From: Lichtheimia corymbifera B2541
Taxonomy: Eukaryota > Mucoromycota > Mucoromycetes > Mucorales > Lichtheimiaceae
Length of the DNA stretch: 51,884 nt
Direction of reading: 5' to 3'
Assembly: GCA_000697475.1 (NCBI GenBank)
Contig: JNEU01000600.1
Span: 1 to 51,884, forward strand
In this document: positions 22,481-35,256 of the stretch, one piece after another
Numbering within the stretch: position 1 is the stretch's first letter
Layout: every line of letters starts with the position of its first letter
Notes under the pieces: model-generated
Told to the model about the DNA's origin: nothing
The model's input: the letters and a program-made list of their open reading frames with translations, nothing else
The model's database searches: none
Made by a program: the position numbers and the translations under genes

Positions 22481-23996
22481 GATGTGGTGGTGGATATGCA
22501 GTATCCATAATGATATCGCCGAATTGATTCTCTGTATTCTATAGAGAATCCCCTTGCATTGCTTTACTTCCCTCCCCCCAACCTCCTCATCCTTCTCCCT
22601 TTTCACGCTACGCACATGCGTATGTTAATTCTCTCTGTCATCCTCATCGTCTGTTAACCCCGCCTTCCATTTTGGTGCTCAAGCATTGAATATGTTGGCT
22701 CTTCCATTTTTCTCCCCTTCTCTTTCCTTAATAACAATCATTTACTGTACAGCAATGGTGCATCCTTCATCATGCCTTTGGCCCGACATTTACACACGCT
22801 GCATGCATTACAGCCTAAAATCATTTAAACAAACCTCCAGATTGGGGTATGTATACCAATTGGCAATTACAACTATGGTGAAAATGGATGGCTAAGCAGC
22901 GCAAACAATGCATTTGCATGCAAAGTACTTCTATCTACATACACACGCCCTTAATTGTAACATCCAACTAGGGCCATGTTCTCATGATCTCTTTGTCAAT
23001 AGGATATTGAACCATTATTAGTGAGTCCAGGCAGCATTGTTTGCCACTTACATGCATGTGTACCGTGTCCAATGTACAGTGTGTGCATTGGTTATCCTAT
23101 GGGGGAATCGATGTTAAGGTTGCGTGGTAAAATAAAAAAGATGGAAGGAATAGGGCTAATGCCAAGCCAGGGGAAAAGGGACTATGCAATACAGGATCCT
23201 GGAGTCAACCAATATGCTGGCTAGCTGTAATTAGTTGGAATGCATCGTCAAAGGACGCGCATTTGTTGTATAGTTATACTTGTCAACGGTGGTCTAAAAT
23301 TAAACTCATTGCATGTGTAAGCTGCAGCAAGCTTCCAACAGGAAAAATCCATGGTTATGCATATATAGGCTATTGTTGACGTGGGGTGTATCAAAAGTTG
23401 AAGAATAGGAGGAGGGATCATGTCAAGAATTGAGTTGGTTACTACCGAATGAAATTAGAAACAATGTAGTAGCGGAAGGATAAGGACATGACACAAGTTA
23501 CAGAGGAGGCGACAAACGAATTTAAACTTTTTGAGAGCGAGAGCATCGGACAATGCGAAGCTGGTTGATCCACCGCACTACAACATGCAATTGCTGATAC
23601 AGTTTCGCTGCAAGTGTTATATGTGCAATATGAAGCAACGCCTGATTTGCGATGGAATAATCAGGAAAGCAGGTTGATACAAGCATCTTTCTTCGTTACG
23701 ATGCAGACCTATCATTGTACAAGCGGCACTCACAGTAATTTTTCTCTTCTGTTTCCTGTGTCCAATTACATCATGTACATCATCAGGGTTGAAACATCGG
23801 GGTTATGCGCTTGTCGAAATTTTGATGTTTATTTGACAACCTCTCTCTCTCTCAGGGCATCACACACGCGTGCACAAACAACATCCTGACACACATTAAT
23901 CTAACCCTTCTCGCTATTGAACATCCGTTTTCCTATTTCTTTGCTTTTTTTCTCTCTCCTTTGTGAGATTTTTACTCTCTTTCCTTGGCCAACACC
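22481..23996. other. Intergenic region (1.5 kb) with pyrimidine-rich promoter
   Basis: No gene is supported. Divergent promoters for the PDK-like gene and the amino acid transporter lie at its ends. The last 60 bp (about 23930-23992) form a strong CT-rich tract directly before the transporter ATG, a common feature of well-expressed fungal genes. Confidence 0.5.
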
Positions 23997-25732
23997 ATGT
24001 CTTTACCGATCCGGGTCCCCACTAACACACATCCTTCTCGACTTCCTCCCAACTATGGTACAGTAGAAGGCGGCGGTGGCGGTGGTGGTGGTGATGCTTC
24101 ATCATTTCGGAGTGCTGTGGAGTCGTTTACTGGATCATATTCTCGGGCGTCCATGTTGTATGTTGCCGAGAACCTGACGGTGTCGAGTCATCATGGCAGT
24201 ATCCATGGTGATCTATTGGAGCGAAATGATACTCAGCATGATGATGTCGATTCCACACACAAGCTTCTTGTTGGTCGCACGTACTCTTTTCCTTCTCTTT
24301 CACGTCACACAACAGTTGCTTCAGCGCTCGTTGACATTACTCAGGACGTATCAGCTCGCTCGACATTTCTTCAATCGGTGTTCAATGCAGTCAATGTGCT
24401 AATCGGCATTGGTATCCTGGCACTTCCACTGGCGTTTCGATGTGGTGGATGGCTCGGTGGTCTGTTTACATTTTTATTCTGTGCATTGGGAACCAACTAT
24501 ACCGCCAAGATCATTGCACGGTGTTTGGACGCATCCCCTGGGGCTTCGACATATGGCGATATGGGAGCAGCAGCATTCCATGAAGGTGGCCGAGCATTTG
24601 TGAGCAGTGTCTTTATCGTTGAGTTGATGACAATCGGCATTGCAATGGTTGTGTTACTCGGCGATGGAATCCAATCATTTTGGCCTGAAATTGATCTCCT
24701 GACGGTGCGTCTATTATCGTTTGCCATCCTTACACCCACCATGTTCTTACCTATGCGCCAACTCGCTATCACAAGTCTCATTGGTATCGTTGCATGCGTT
24801 GCTCTCTTGTTGACCGTGGCTGTGGATGGATTTACTAAATACAATCGGCCTGGAAGTTTATGGGAACCCATGGTAAAAAGGCGAAACAACATGTGTCAAA
24901 GAAATGTGTAACATTAACACTGTTTCCCTTGTAGCCAACAGAGGTGGTTCCTTCGGATCTATGGAATGTGCCACTTGCTTTTGGTCTCGTGATGGCTGGA
25001 TTTGCGGGACACGCCGTCATGCCTAGCATCTACCGTGATATGCAAGATCCAAAACAATACGATCGTATGGTGGATATTGCGTATGTGGTCACAGCAGCGG
25101 CATATGTGCTAATGGCTATTATGGGTTATCTGATGTTTGGACAAGAGACTATGCAGGAGGTGAGTGCATAATGACGACATAGACAACAAATGGCTCATAC
25201 ACAACCTTGATGCAGATCACTCAAAACCTCGCTACAACTCCCGGTTATTATCCTATCGTGACCAACATTGGTATCGGGCTTATGATCCTCACCCCATTAG
25301 CAAAATACGGTCTGATGCTTAACCCAGTCAATCTAACATGGGAGTTATGGTTACTCAATAAGCCAGTCGTCGATGCTTGGTGCAAGTTTCATACTTGGAG
25401 AAAACACGTGATCACTGCAACAGCACGTATCCTTACCAGTGCAGTCATTGTATACATTGCCACGGTCTTCCCAGGCTTTGATCGTGTTGTGGTATGTTTA
25501 TATTCTTCCTTTTTTTATTATATAATGACCACTAACATTACAATTATAGTCGTTGCTAGGCGCCCTATTCAGCTTTGGTATCTCGGCAATCTTTCCATTA
25601 CTTTGTTACCGCAGACTTTTTGCAGGCACCATCCCACTTTGGCAATCAGTACTCAACAACATCATTCTTTTGATATCCACTGTTATGGCCATTCTCGGCA
25701 CCGTTTGGAGCTTCATTCCCAATAACTTGTAA
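23997..25732 (+). CDS. AVT-type (AAAP family) vacuolar amino acid transporter
   Basis: This is a proton- or antiport-coupled neutral amino acid carrier of the SLC32/36/38-like fold, by analogy to yeast Avt proteins of the vacuolar membrane. About 90-110 N-terminal residues are hydrophilic and include a poly-Gly run. The first core helix carries the family signature SVFNAVNVLIGIGILALPLA, followed by about ten more hydrophobic segments; FAGHAVMPSIYRDMQDPKQY matches the conserved loop region. Four exons are joined at good sites, with introns after LWEPM, after TMQE and after DRVV. The final exon ends with SFIPNNL. The ATG at 23997 follows the CT-rich promoter. The N-terminal extension and order of motifs favour Avt1-like over Avt3/4-like, with moderate certainty. 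Confidence 0.88.
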
Positions 25733-26195
25733 AGTCGTAGCAACCATAGTCCCATACTTTGCTTATACCAGCTCATTTTATCATCAACTTCAACGCATTT
25801 CCTCCCATTCGTCACTGCTTCAGTTCTCTTTTTAATTACACTTCGATTGTGTTGAAAAACAAAAGCCTTTTGTACACGAAAATGAGGAATATAAGAATTA
25901 CTATATAGAATCCACAAAGCATAGCCGCTAGCGCTACTATAGGAAAAAAGAAAGCGAGGGGGAGAGAGAGAGACAAAGAAATATAATGGATACAAGAGCG
26001 AGGCGATATGCGTGCGTGCGAGTGTTTGTTTGTTGTGGCAATCGAAACAATGGGGACGGGGGCGACAATAGAAAGGGAGGAGGTTGAACAGAGGATATGT
26101 ATAATAAGGCGGTGTCAAAAAGAAACATGGAGTATGTCGTAGATATATGTTGTGTGTGCGTTGTGTTCAATGTACGTAAGTGTTGTAGTCGCTCT
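25733..26195. other. Convergent intergenic region
   Basis: 3' flanks of the transporter (plus) and the SAPS gene (minus). It contains a GA-rich microsatellite-like tract around 25960-25975. No gene seen. Confidence 0.5.
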
Positions 26196-29100
26196 CTAGA
26201 TTTCCCCTTGTTGTTCTTCTTCAGGGCGATATTCTTTGGCAAGCTTTGCATCCTCTTCCTCCTTGGTCTTGACAGCGCGAACATAATCGTGATTGACTGG
26301 AGATTTGTTATCATTCTTGGCCGTGGTGGATGCATTGCCGTCACCAGAAATGTGTATGCTCTCAAACTGCGATGAGAAACCTTCTGTCCACTCCTGATTC
26401 GAATCGCTGCTAGTAAAATCACCAAAAGGATCATCGTCATCATCTTCTTCTTCAGTGTTCACTGGAACTGTGGTAGTATTCTTGGTTGCCGCAGTGCCCT
26501 TGTTATGTTGTTCATCCTCTTCATCCACCTCTTCATTGTCACGAATATGGCTCTGCGTTCGATGAAGCATACTTGTTTGGGGTAATCCTGCAAATCCTCG
26601 AGACCAGTCAGCTGGAACACGACCCGATTCCTTTTTTTTGTGTTTCCAAATGAATAAAAATCAGTCAAAGTGCTCATCTAAACATTATACTACATCACTC
26701 ACTTCATCATCGTCACTGCCGTATTCCTCATCATCATCAAGGTCATCATGCGCACCCCCCATATGACCATCATTCGAGCCCATACCAAAAGCAGTGCCAT
26801 AAGAGTATTCACGATCAAAATCATCACGTCCCCTATGAAACAAAAAAGTCATTAATCAACAGCCCTTCATTTACTGATTGCAATTACTTACGTGATCCAA
26901 TTCTCGGTCTCTTCATCTTCATCGTCGTCAAGGTCACCATCTTGTTGGCTCAAGTAACGTGAATACTAATAGAGAAATTAGCTTGCTTATGTCACAGTTT
27001 CGTCACGCCTGTTACACACCTGTCTTGCTGTAACACCATCCATGGGTTCCTCATCTTCTTCATCAGTGGCTGCACCATCCAATCCATCATTAGGGCGGGG
27101 ACCAGCGAGAGGTAAACGATCACGTTCCTTTGTGTCCTTGAGCTCATTGTTGCAATATGCGTTCCAGCTCTCCAAGTCGATGTCGTCTTTAACCTGGCTC
27201 AGCACAGCTTCAGGATATCCTTCAAATAACTTGATGATTTCATCGGCAATGAATGTCAAATGACCCATGTATCCCAAACGCATTCCTTTCGGCTTAGCAC
27301 TATATACGGATATCCGATAAGCTCAACACATTATCCGCATAATTCATATTGCCTTTTTACGTACCATTCTTCATCATTTGCCTTTTGAGCTTGCACCATG
27401 CGATCAGTCAATTTGCCATCTTTGAACACCGAAATTGCCAAATTACGATTGTAACCCTTATCCATGCGGCCATTGAAGATCTGGTGCAACATGTCATATA
27501 TCACATAGTGCAAAAAGTTGTTCCATGGGAAGACAAAGAATAGATTCTATATCAACTCGGTTAATAATGCAGGTTCAAAGCAGGTATATATCAGCACTTA
27601 CGACGCATGTTGGCATGACACGGTTCTCCACAAATTGCATTTTGAGGTAATCACCAATCGTAGTCCCATCTGCATCTTTCGCCGTATCAGATTCTTGCTT
27701 ATCCTCAGATTTGACAGCGTCAGATTCCTTGGCTGATTCTTCCTCCTTCTCATCCTTCTCATCCTCCTCTTCTTCAGCTTCGCCCTCCTCGTCATTAAGG
27801 TTGGACATGTTGGAGCAATGCAAAAGCTCGGCAAAGAGCTCGCAGATCTTGAGACGTTCGAATCCAAGAGGCATCTGCTCACCCAATGTGGTACGCATAG
27901 GTGCATTCTATGATGAAACAGGGTCAGTAGCATATCCCTTCATTTAGCCATAGCAACACTTACCACAGATCGAGGCTTGATTAGCAGCTGGTTGAAATCT
28001 CCAACACGTTCGGCTAGGACTTTGAGCATATCAGCAAGGGATACCGATACTTGTCTAATGGCTGCGTTCGCACCATATCCATAGGCACCATTCAACATAG
28101 GATCATTATCCATATCGCTGTAATGTCAAACCAGTAAGTAAGCTGCTTACATAAACATCCCTTTTTCCATCCTAAGTCTCGTACACACCTGTTGTTATGG
28201 CGGATCAAATCGATAACAATGGTGACACCGTTGATCAACGTTGAAGTAGAATTGGGCGCCTTTGTATCAAGCATGAAGTCGGCCAACTTGCGAATCACCC
28301 GTTCACTGATATAACCTGCGGTTAGATGATCTATTCAATCCATGTCCTTCTCTCATATACCTTTTCAAGTCAATGATAAGGTCGTTCAAGCCGATACTGG
28401 GTGATTCCATTAAGCTCGTTTGAGACATTCGAATGATTTCACAAATGCATTGCTGGGCTACTGAGTGTTCCTATTAGAAAGCGGTTAATATTTGTAGTAG
28501 TAATAAAAGATGATCATCAAGAAGCTTACCTCACTATCCAAGTAAGGATCTAATCTATCCACCAGATTATCGAGCAATCCATGGTCACTCAACCACTGCG
28601 TCATTGAGATGTTTTAGTGCCTTTTTGTTCCTTTGTGCTGCCCACATCACACACACGTGATTTACCTGTACGATTCCTTTTCCTTCTGACAATTCTTCAA
28701 CACGCACCAACGTCAACAAGAGATCCATAATAGCTGATGTTTGCAAATGACCGAGAATTTGTTCCAGGTGCTCTGGCTTGGATTTGATGAAATCAAGGAC
28801 CTAAATGGAGACGCATTGTAAATGAATAAATGAAAATATCCCGAACAAGGCTTCCATCACGATCATCTTGATACTCACTTCGCCGGTCCGTTTGGTCAGA
28901 AACACGCTGATGGTCTTACAAAAGTACTGTGCTTGAAGGGAATCGAGACCAGCTTCTTCATCATTGTCGTCTTGTTCTTTGGTGTCATCAGCCGCGCGTC
29001 TTCGAGGAGGAGCAGGACGATTTAAAAAGGTCCAAAAAGATTCGAGCATCCCCTTGTTCTCCAATACAACGGCATCCACGATCTGAGGAATCTCGCACGC

Positions 29101-29536
29101 CATAATTTCACATGCAAGGAAAGGATATCTATGGTCATGGTCATCCAAACCGTATCTCGAAACAGTCGATAAATGGGATGCTCACTTGAACCGTCGGCTT
29201 TCATCAAGATCCGTTGCCGTGATATAAGTCAATAACTTGTTCAAGTTCTCTGTCTTCGATAAGCTAAAGAAAGAAAGGAAAATAAAAGTCAAGGATTGCT
29301 ATGCAATAGACGCTGCTGCATCTAATACAGAATGAGATTGAAGCGATGCTGTTAAAGTGAGCCATGGGGTGGACCATGAAGGAATAAAAAGGATACAAGT
29401 CGATGAGTTTTTGGTTGTGCGACTTTGCTTCTTGCAAGAGATCTTCCTCCTCCAGAATATCTTCGAGCTCAATGTCTTCACGATCGAGTAGAGTGTCAAT
29501 GGCTGAGGGATTATGGAAACCGAAACGCCAAAACAT
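26196..29536 (-). CDS. SAPS-domain regulatory subunit of a PP6/Sit4-type phosphatase
   Basis: It targets the Sit4/PP6 catalytic subunit, acting in cell-cycle and nutrient signalling; yeast relatives are Sap155/185/190 and human ones PPP6R1-3. The N-terminus MFWRFGFHNPSAIDTLLDRE is the family hallmark and fixes the start at 29536; the next part (ILEEEDLLQEAKSHNQKLID) also matches. The SAPS helical repeats follow over many exons, with recognisable blocks such as LDFIKSKPEHLEQILGHLQT, SAIMDLLLTLVRVEE and PLGFERLKICELFAELLHC. An acidic stretch interrupts the middle of the protein and the C-terminal third is strongly acidic. It contains a DDPFGDF motif as in other SAPS proteins and stops at 26196. 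More than ten short introns are present. Confidence 0.9.
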
Positions 29537-30724
29537 GATGGGGTTGTTTGAGAAAGAGTGAGAGACCACCAAAAGGCGCGATAGTTTGGTTATACGTACA
29601 ATACACAACTGGTCGTTTCCACTCCGCTATAGCTCTCTGACTATTTACTACACCATTGCGCTATTTACAGCTAACGAATGCTTAAGTGTATGCTCATTCT
29701 TAGTATTCCATGGTCATATAAAGCATAATTGATATCATTGTTTACGAATCTATTCATTGTTAATCGCCCTTTGTTCACCTTGTTCCCTTTATATATTCCT
29801 ATGCTAGTACCAACTTTATAATGACGTTGCAGTCTTTTGTTACTCGTTCTCAAAAGAAGCAACCAATGACACCAGCTAGTCTTCTTTCAACTTTTATAAT
29901 AAAACATTAATGCGTTCCCTGTTGTGGATCTCTGACGATATTGATATCCTTTCCATCATACCCACGGGACCTTGAAAGCATCATGTATCTATGTTTGAAA
30001 CCATATATAGAATGCGGCAAGGAAAACAAGATGGCAAGTAACATGATGCTGCAAGGGTACAGGCAAGAAATAGATGTCGGCTTTGAAAAGGTTACACGAA
30101 ATATCGATGGTCGCATTGCATATGTGATACTAAGCTACATGTTGTAAGCAGTATACTTATCTTATTCACTGGACGCTACGACTTGCTGCATACATATAGT
30201 GTTTCGCTAACATCCAGATGACGCCCGTAACCAATACCGACATCACATGATAGAGGAAAATGATTACTGCAAGCTCAGCGCCTTTCCAATAATGCGCATG
30301 CCATCCATGGCTACCAAATTACTCAATGCTATGATCGGATCATATCTTTTTTTTTTTGTCCATGGATAGAATATGCGCTTTCAATTTGGCCATAAAACCG
30401 GTTTGTACGAAGTGGTATCCTCAAACCAGCAAGCTGTCAAATGACCTTAATTCAGAAGGCCGTCATTGTAGTGGTAGAATATTATGCTCAAGCAGTACAA
30501 GGAGAGAAATTAAACAACAAGAAGCAGAAGAACTGCTTTATTTATGTACACAGCACGCAGAGACTGGCAAACGTGCTTAGATACGCATCAATTTGATTAT
30601 TGTCTTGTATACTACTCTATCGTCGTCGCCCTCTTCTTGGCTTTCCCTCGAATAGGTGAATTACTATTGTACGTCGTATTTTCTATAATATAAAGTGCCC
30701 ACTACTACGGTTGTGTGTTGTCGT
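29537..30724. other. Intergenic region (1.2 kb), no gene seen
   Basis: Promoter of the SAPS gene at the left and 3' flank of VPS3 at the right. A run of T's lies near 30350. The plus frame at 29941-30147 is open but isolated and unlike any domain. Confidence 0.45.
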
Positions 30725-33700
30725 TCATTCGTCGGCCTTGACTATCCCTGCTGCTTTGGCGCAAGTCAAATGTAGCAAATGGCCATGCCGATGCTCTCGT
30801 ACAACAATGCTGTCGCCCAGGTATTGATGGCACTTGTGGCATTCAGATTGCGGATCCACATAGATCGGACCAATGTCCTTATAAAGATCGATGATCTGGC
30901 TATTGGCCTATCGCAAATCCAAGAGTTTATTAGTATATGACGATCCAACCCACCCATGTTGCCTATCCTAACTGTTACATACCATGACATTCTCACCACG
31001 GCTTAAGCTAACAACGATTTGGCTGTTGCGATGATCATGCAGGGAGCGACGAAGAGATCGGATCAGGAAATCTTGTAGCATTTGAATTGGCCAGTCATCC
31101 GGTATTAAGTCTAACACCTATGGTTGGGTTGATTTAGCACCTTTGCTATTGGTGAAAAGAATGAGACATATACCTCGAGAATATCCAAGTAGTAGCCTTG
31201 AGTAGTAAGGAGGTGCATAGTACGGATCAACATGAGTTGACTACATAAAGATTCTGTGTCAGCACAATAGGTTGCACAACAATGAAAAAAGTAACAATAG
31301 GTTACCTGTCTTTGATGCTTAGGTATGTTTGGAGCAGCATGGAAAATAGAGCCCTTCGTTCATCGTTTTCCTCTGGTAATTCTGGCAAAGGTATAGCATC
31401 TTCCTCCTGTTGCTTTTTCTTGACCACTTGTTTTTTGCTCAACGAAGATGTTCTTGCTGGTGTAACCGATTCCTGCATAATAATTGCAGGTACAGTCCCT
31501 GTGCTTTGTCCCTTGGTTACACAATATGTCTCAGCACCGACGAAATCACCAAGGTCGTGAATCAATATCCGTAATGCGTCTTCGTGCCTTTTCATCTACA
31601 TAAAGTCAACAAACGTCAGTTATCATTATCATCCACTCACTTTATCAGATACTTACCCGTCCATAAACGATTACTTTTTCAATATCCAAAGGCCCAGCCT
31701 TTTCAATAGCATCCAGTAAAGCTCCAGGATCATACAATGCTGATCGTTGCAGCAAACGAATAAGCAACAGCCGTCTGCGAACCAAACTCGATTGCTGATG
31801 TGATCCCAAGTATCCAACAAAAGTCATTTCATTCTCGCTGACATTGGATGGGTTCACCGTTTGCTTGTATTCCTCAACCAGCTCATGCAGTGTGTCTTTG
31901 GATACGGCTTCCAACTCCAGAATGACAGATCGCACGTATGTGAGTGCTAATCGTGTATGGTGTTTAGGCTCTTTGCTCTTGCGTGTGGTGACAAGGTAAT
32001 CCAAATAAGAACGCACAGCTTCATCTCCATATTGCTCAAGCTTCTCCAAGATTTCAGAGGAATCCATCTCCTTGGCACGTGGTGATCGTACAAAAATCTC
32101 AACGCCATCGACAGGGTTTTGCTCCGTAACCCACCAGGCGTATTGCATCAACGCGTGCATAGGCAAATGCTCGGGGCTGATATCACGTAAAAGCAGTCGT
32201 TTGATTTGCTCCAAACCATTGGTAAAGCGGGTATCTGGCAACTCGCCCATGTAGATCTTGGTCAGCGTCTCAAGCACTTTCTCATACATATGCTTCGATT
32301 GATACAAGATGGACAGGGCGTAATATTTCTATACCATACATGTTATTATACCATTCTCTAACGCCATGCATACTTGTAAGTACCTTGGATCGAATCAGCG
32401 TATTGACACAATCTTCTAGTGAGCAATCATTGGGTCGTTCCAATAGCCGGTGTATCGAATCATCTTGATCATTTGTCACGAAGAGCTTGAGAAGTGCTGT
32501 ATCAATTGCCTAATTAATCCTCAATGAATATCTCAATCTTCTGCACGCTTATGAATCAATTTACCTTGCAAACTGTATCCCCTTTACCAATCAACATCCG
32601 GCGCTTCCCCCGCTCAATCGTCAGATACTTTTCAAGTGCTTCGCGAGCATTCCGTAACAAAACACGCCGTAGTTCCATGGTTGGACTCGATCTCTGATGA
32701 TCCTCTTCCAGATGTGGTGAATAATTCCTTTCCATAGTTTTGGCGACTGTCATTTTTCAATAAGCATAACTGCATACAATAACATGTGAAGATTAACTTA
32801 CCCATATCTTCAATCCTTCCGGTACGTTCCAAAAGCCCATACACGCCATCAAATAAAAGGACATACGGTGACTCATTGACACGGCTTGATGCTGCCAAAT
32901 CACTGAAAAGATGAATCACCATGCGAGGATCAATGTTTCCTTTGGATAGCAGGGTGAAGGCGTCTTCAAAAACTGTCTCTTGGAGCAAAAGCAGGCCTGC
33001 CTTTTGATAAATATAATCAAGCTCGGATTGCTAGTCGCAGTAGTACACATCCATTAGATAAAGTCATTATTACTTTTTCCCTATCACTTACCATGCGTTC
33101 CACGTAAACATTGTTTTCGGTCGACATGGTATTTCTTGCTTGATCCGCCATATCCAATGCCTCTTCCAATCTTCGATCATCCAGCAAATTGTCCACTTGT
33201 ACCACGAGGGGTGTCACGATTTGTGCTGCCACACTGTCACGACCATGGATCAGAATCCTTGCAGGCACAGTAGAGAATTTTGACACCTGACGCTTCAATT
33301 CGCTCTCGAGTTCCTCATCATTGATGTGTGCATAAGGACGTCGTCGTAACCTTTCTGCCATTGACTCCATCCACACCCTGATACCATGACCAAATGACAT
33401 GCCACGTGCTTCGAATGATTGTGGAAAAGTGATTACTTGCAGTCGACGCTGATCAAGAATGTTGTGTATCTCGATTGTACCGTTACGTAATAATGCTGCG
33501 ATATAGGGGAACTCGACACATAATGCTTTCGGATAGCTGGCCCATTGAAGTGTACCACGAATAGGAGATCCATGCGAGTCGGTAAAAATGCCTATTGTCG
33601 TTTGTGCACATAGCTCTGGTTAAGGATAAACACTTTTTTCATATGCATACACATTCCCTCTGAATCATAATAAAAAGGATATCATTTGATGGAGATGATA

Positions 33701-34847
33701 TACTGCCACTGACAACCAGGAACTCATCAGGACGAATGACGGTGAGCACAGGTTTTGGTACGGTTTGTGATCCAGAGCCAAGCATTGTAGGTGAAGAAAT
33801 GGTAACTTGAGGTGTCGGGATCAAAGGTGTCGGATTCGGCATGAGTAAATTGATCAGCTTGTAATGATTATAGTCTGCAAGGCAAAGGTTTCTTCCATGG
33901 CGCGCCAGAGTGATAGCTCCATCTGGTAATGGCATTTCCTTTATGTAAAAGGAGTTAGTCCCTGCATAAGAATTATCCTTATTCAAGTAATACCTTTTTG
34001 ATTTGTACAAGTTCGCCGACCTTGTATATCTGTAAGACGCGTCGTTTCACCACACATAACTCGATGGTACCATCCTCTCCAATACGACCTTCTTCTGCAA
34101 CATTATGCGCGAAGCATGACACTCCTTTGATATGTGGTATCGAGGATACGGGAATGGGAGCAAATGCAGGTAACCAGTAAAAGCTCAAGGTAGAATCTAC
34201 ACAATAATACGAGCAAATCAGCATATCCATCACATGCATATCCATCAACCCAACACATGATCCTTACCACAAAGCACAACGGCCTTTGATACTTGGGGTA
34301 TAACAAGAATACGCTCGATAGATTTACGACCAAAGCCAAGATTGATCTTGTTCTCAAGCCGAGAAGCATATGGAACCTGTTGAATATCATGCCGATCCCC
34401 ATCAGTCAGTCATCACCAATGTATCCATCACCAAGATATACACACACCTCGCCTGGTTTTGATTGTTCTTCGAGTATAAAGTGCAATACACAACCATCCG
34501 ATGTGCCGAGATAAAGATTGGTGTCTGATAATAAGCATCCAAGAGTAAGTAAAGAAGTGAATCATGCTGGGTGCAACAAGTGTCGTCTTACCCCAAGCTT
34601 CTACCGCGTCAATGGTGAAAGATGTCGAGGCAACGTTACTTCCTGAAGGCAATAGAGTGTTGAATCGTGATGGTGGACTTGGTGGCAAGGATGGGTTGAC
34701 ATCAGGAGGAGAGCCAACAGGTGAAGTTGCAGTAGGACGGCGTGTAAAGAAGGAAGTGGGTTGTTGTTGTTGCTGTTGTTGTTGCTGATCGACTACACCA
34801 TTAGCTGACGGCAGAATAGTCTGCGAGGTGTATGGCGTAAAGGGCAT
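30725..34847 (-). CDS. VPS3: CORVET tethering subunit Vps3 / TGFBRAP1 homologue
   Basis: This Rab5-binding subunit of the CORVET complex tethers early endosomes. An N-terminal low-complexity leader (poly-Gln encoded by CAG/CAA near 34765-34790, then Pro/Ser-rich) precedes a CNH-type beta-propeller: TNLYLGTSDGCVLHFILEEQ, then SKAVVLCDSTLSFYWLPAF and IKGVSCFAHN. Next come Vps39-type helical repeats: CKAIDTALLKLFVTNDQD, SKKYYALSILYQSKHMYEK, HTRLALTYVRSVILELE and KVIVYGRMKRHEDALRILIH. The C-terminal Zn-ribbon-like motif is CHKCHQYLGD plus HLLHLTCAKAA. Block order and content follow human TGFBRAP1 from end to end. It comprises many exons; the stop is at 30725. Confidence 0.92.
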
Positions 34848-35256
34848 TTCTTGCTTCTCTCTTCTTCTTCAAACCAATGCCTCGAATCACGATATACTGC
34901 AGAAAAGAAGGTGCAAGTCTCCACAGACACACACACATACGAAGCACATGGCCTTGCATTAAGCTTCCGACATAAAAGCTGCTGCTGCTGCTGCTCATCA
35001 CCCCGCACCGGCATTTCACTGCAACGCCTCCTTTCATATTTTACTTTACTGTGTACAAATACTCTTCTCAGCAGACCTTTCCTTTGATGTAACGTGCTCT
35101 CTACTCATTCCCTGCACAGAATGGTTTCCCAGAATGAACCGGGGATCCGCATTGATTACATATAAATACCTTCACTTATCGGGTGCACACCAACACACAC
35201 AGACGCACACTCACACATACGTCCGTTACCCCCCCCCACTCTCTTATTCACATACA
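34848..35256. other. Divergent promoter region of VPS3 and ARO7
   Basis: About 410 bp between two start codons. It contains a CTG run near 34978-34995, CA-rich repeats (35195-35220) and a run of C's (35230). A TATA box for the chorismate mutase gene is listed separately. Confidence 0.55.
35161..35168 (+). promoter_or_regulatory. TATA box of chorismate mutase gene
   Basis: TATAAATA, 89 bp upstream of the ATG at 35257. Confidence 0.5.

Noticed and set aside
25606..26443. Long minus-strand open frames behind the amino acid transporter
   Set aside because: They are antisense to the transporter's last exon and to GA-rich 3' flank, or overlap the SAPS C-terminus out of frame.
26196..29536. GTTCGAATCC-like words (for example near 27855) as tRNA B boxes
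   Set aside because: They fall inside exons of the SAPS gene and lack any A box or cloverleaf.
30455..30500. tRNA-Gly-like sequence (GTAGTGGTAGAAT)
   Set aside because: Resembles the D-arm/A-box of a glycine tRNA, but there is no T-loop GGTTCGAATCC at the right distance and no acceptor stem pairing.
30725..34847. Vps39/Vam6 (HOPS) instead of Vps3
   Set aside because: The block order and individual segments follow TGFBRAP1/Vps3 more closely, including the CNH segment and the C-terminal Cys motif; Vps39 is a more distant relative.
34851..35087. Plus-strand open frame with a Cys run opposite VPS3
   Set aside because: It is the shadow of CTG/CAG low-complexity DNA in the promoter region; no splice or domain evidence.
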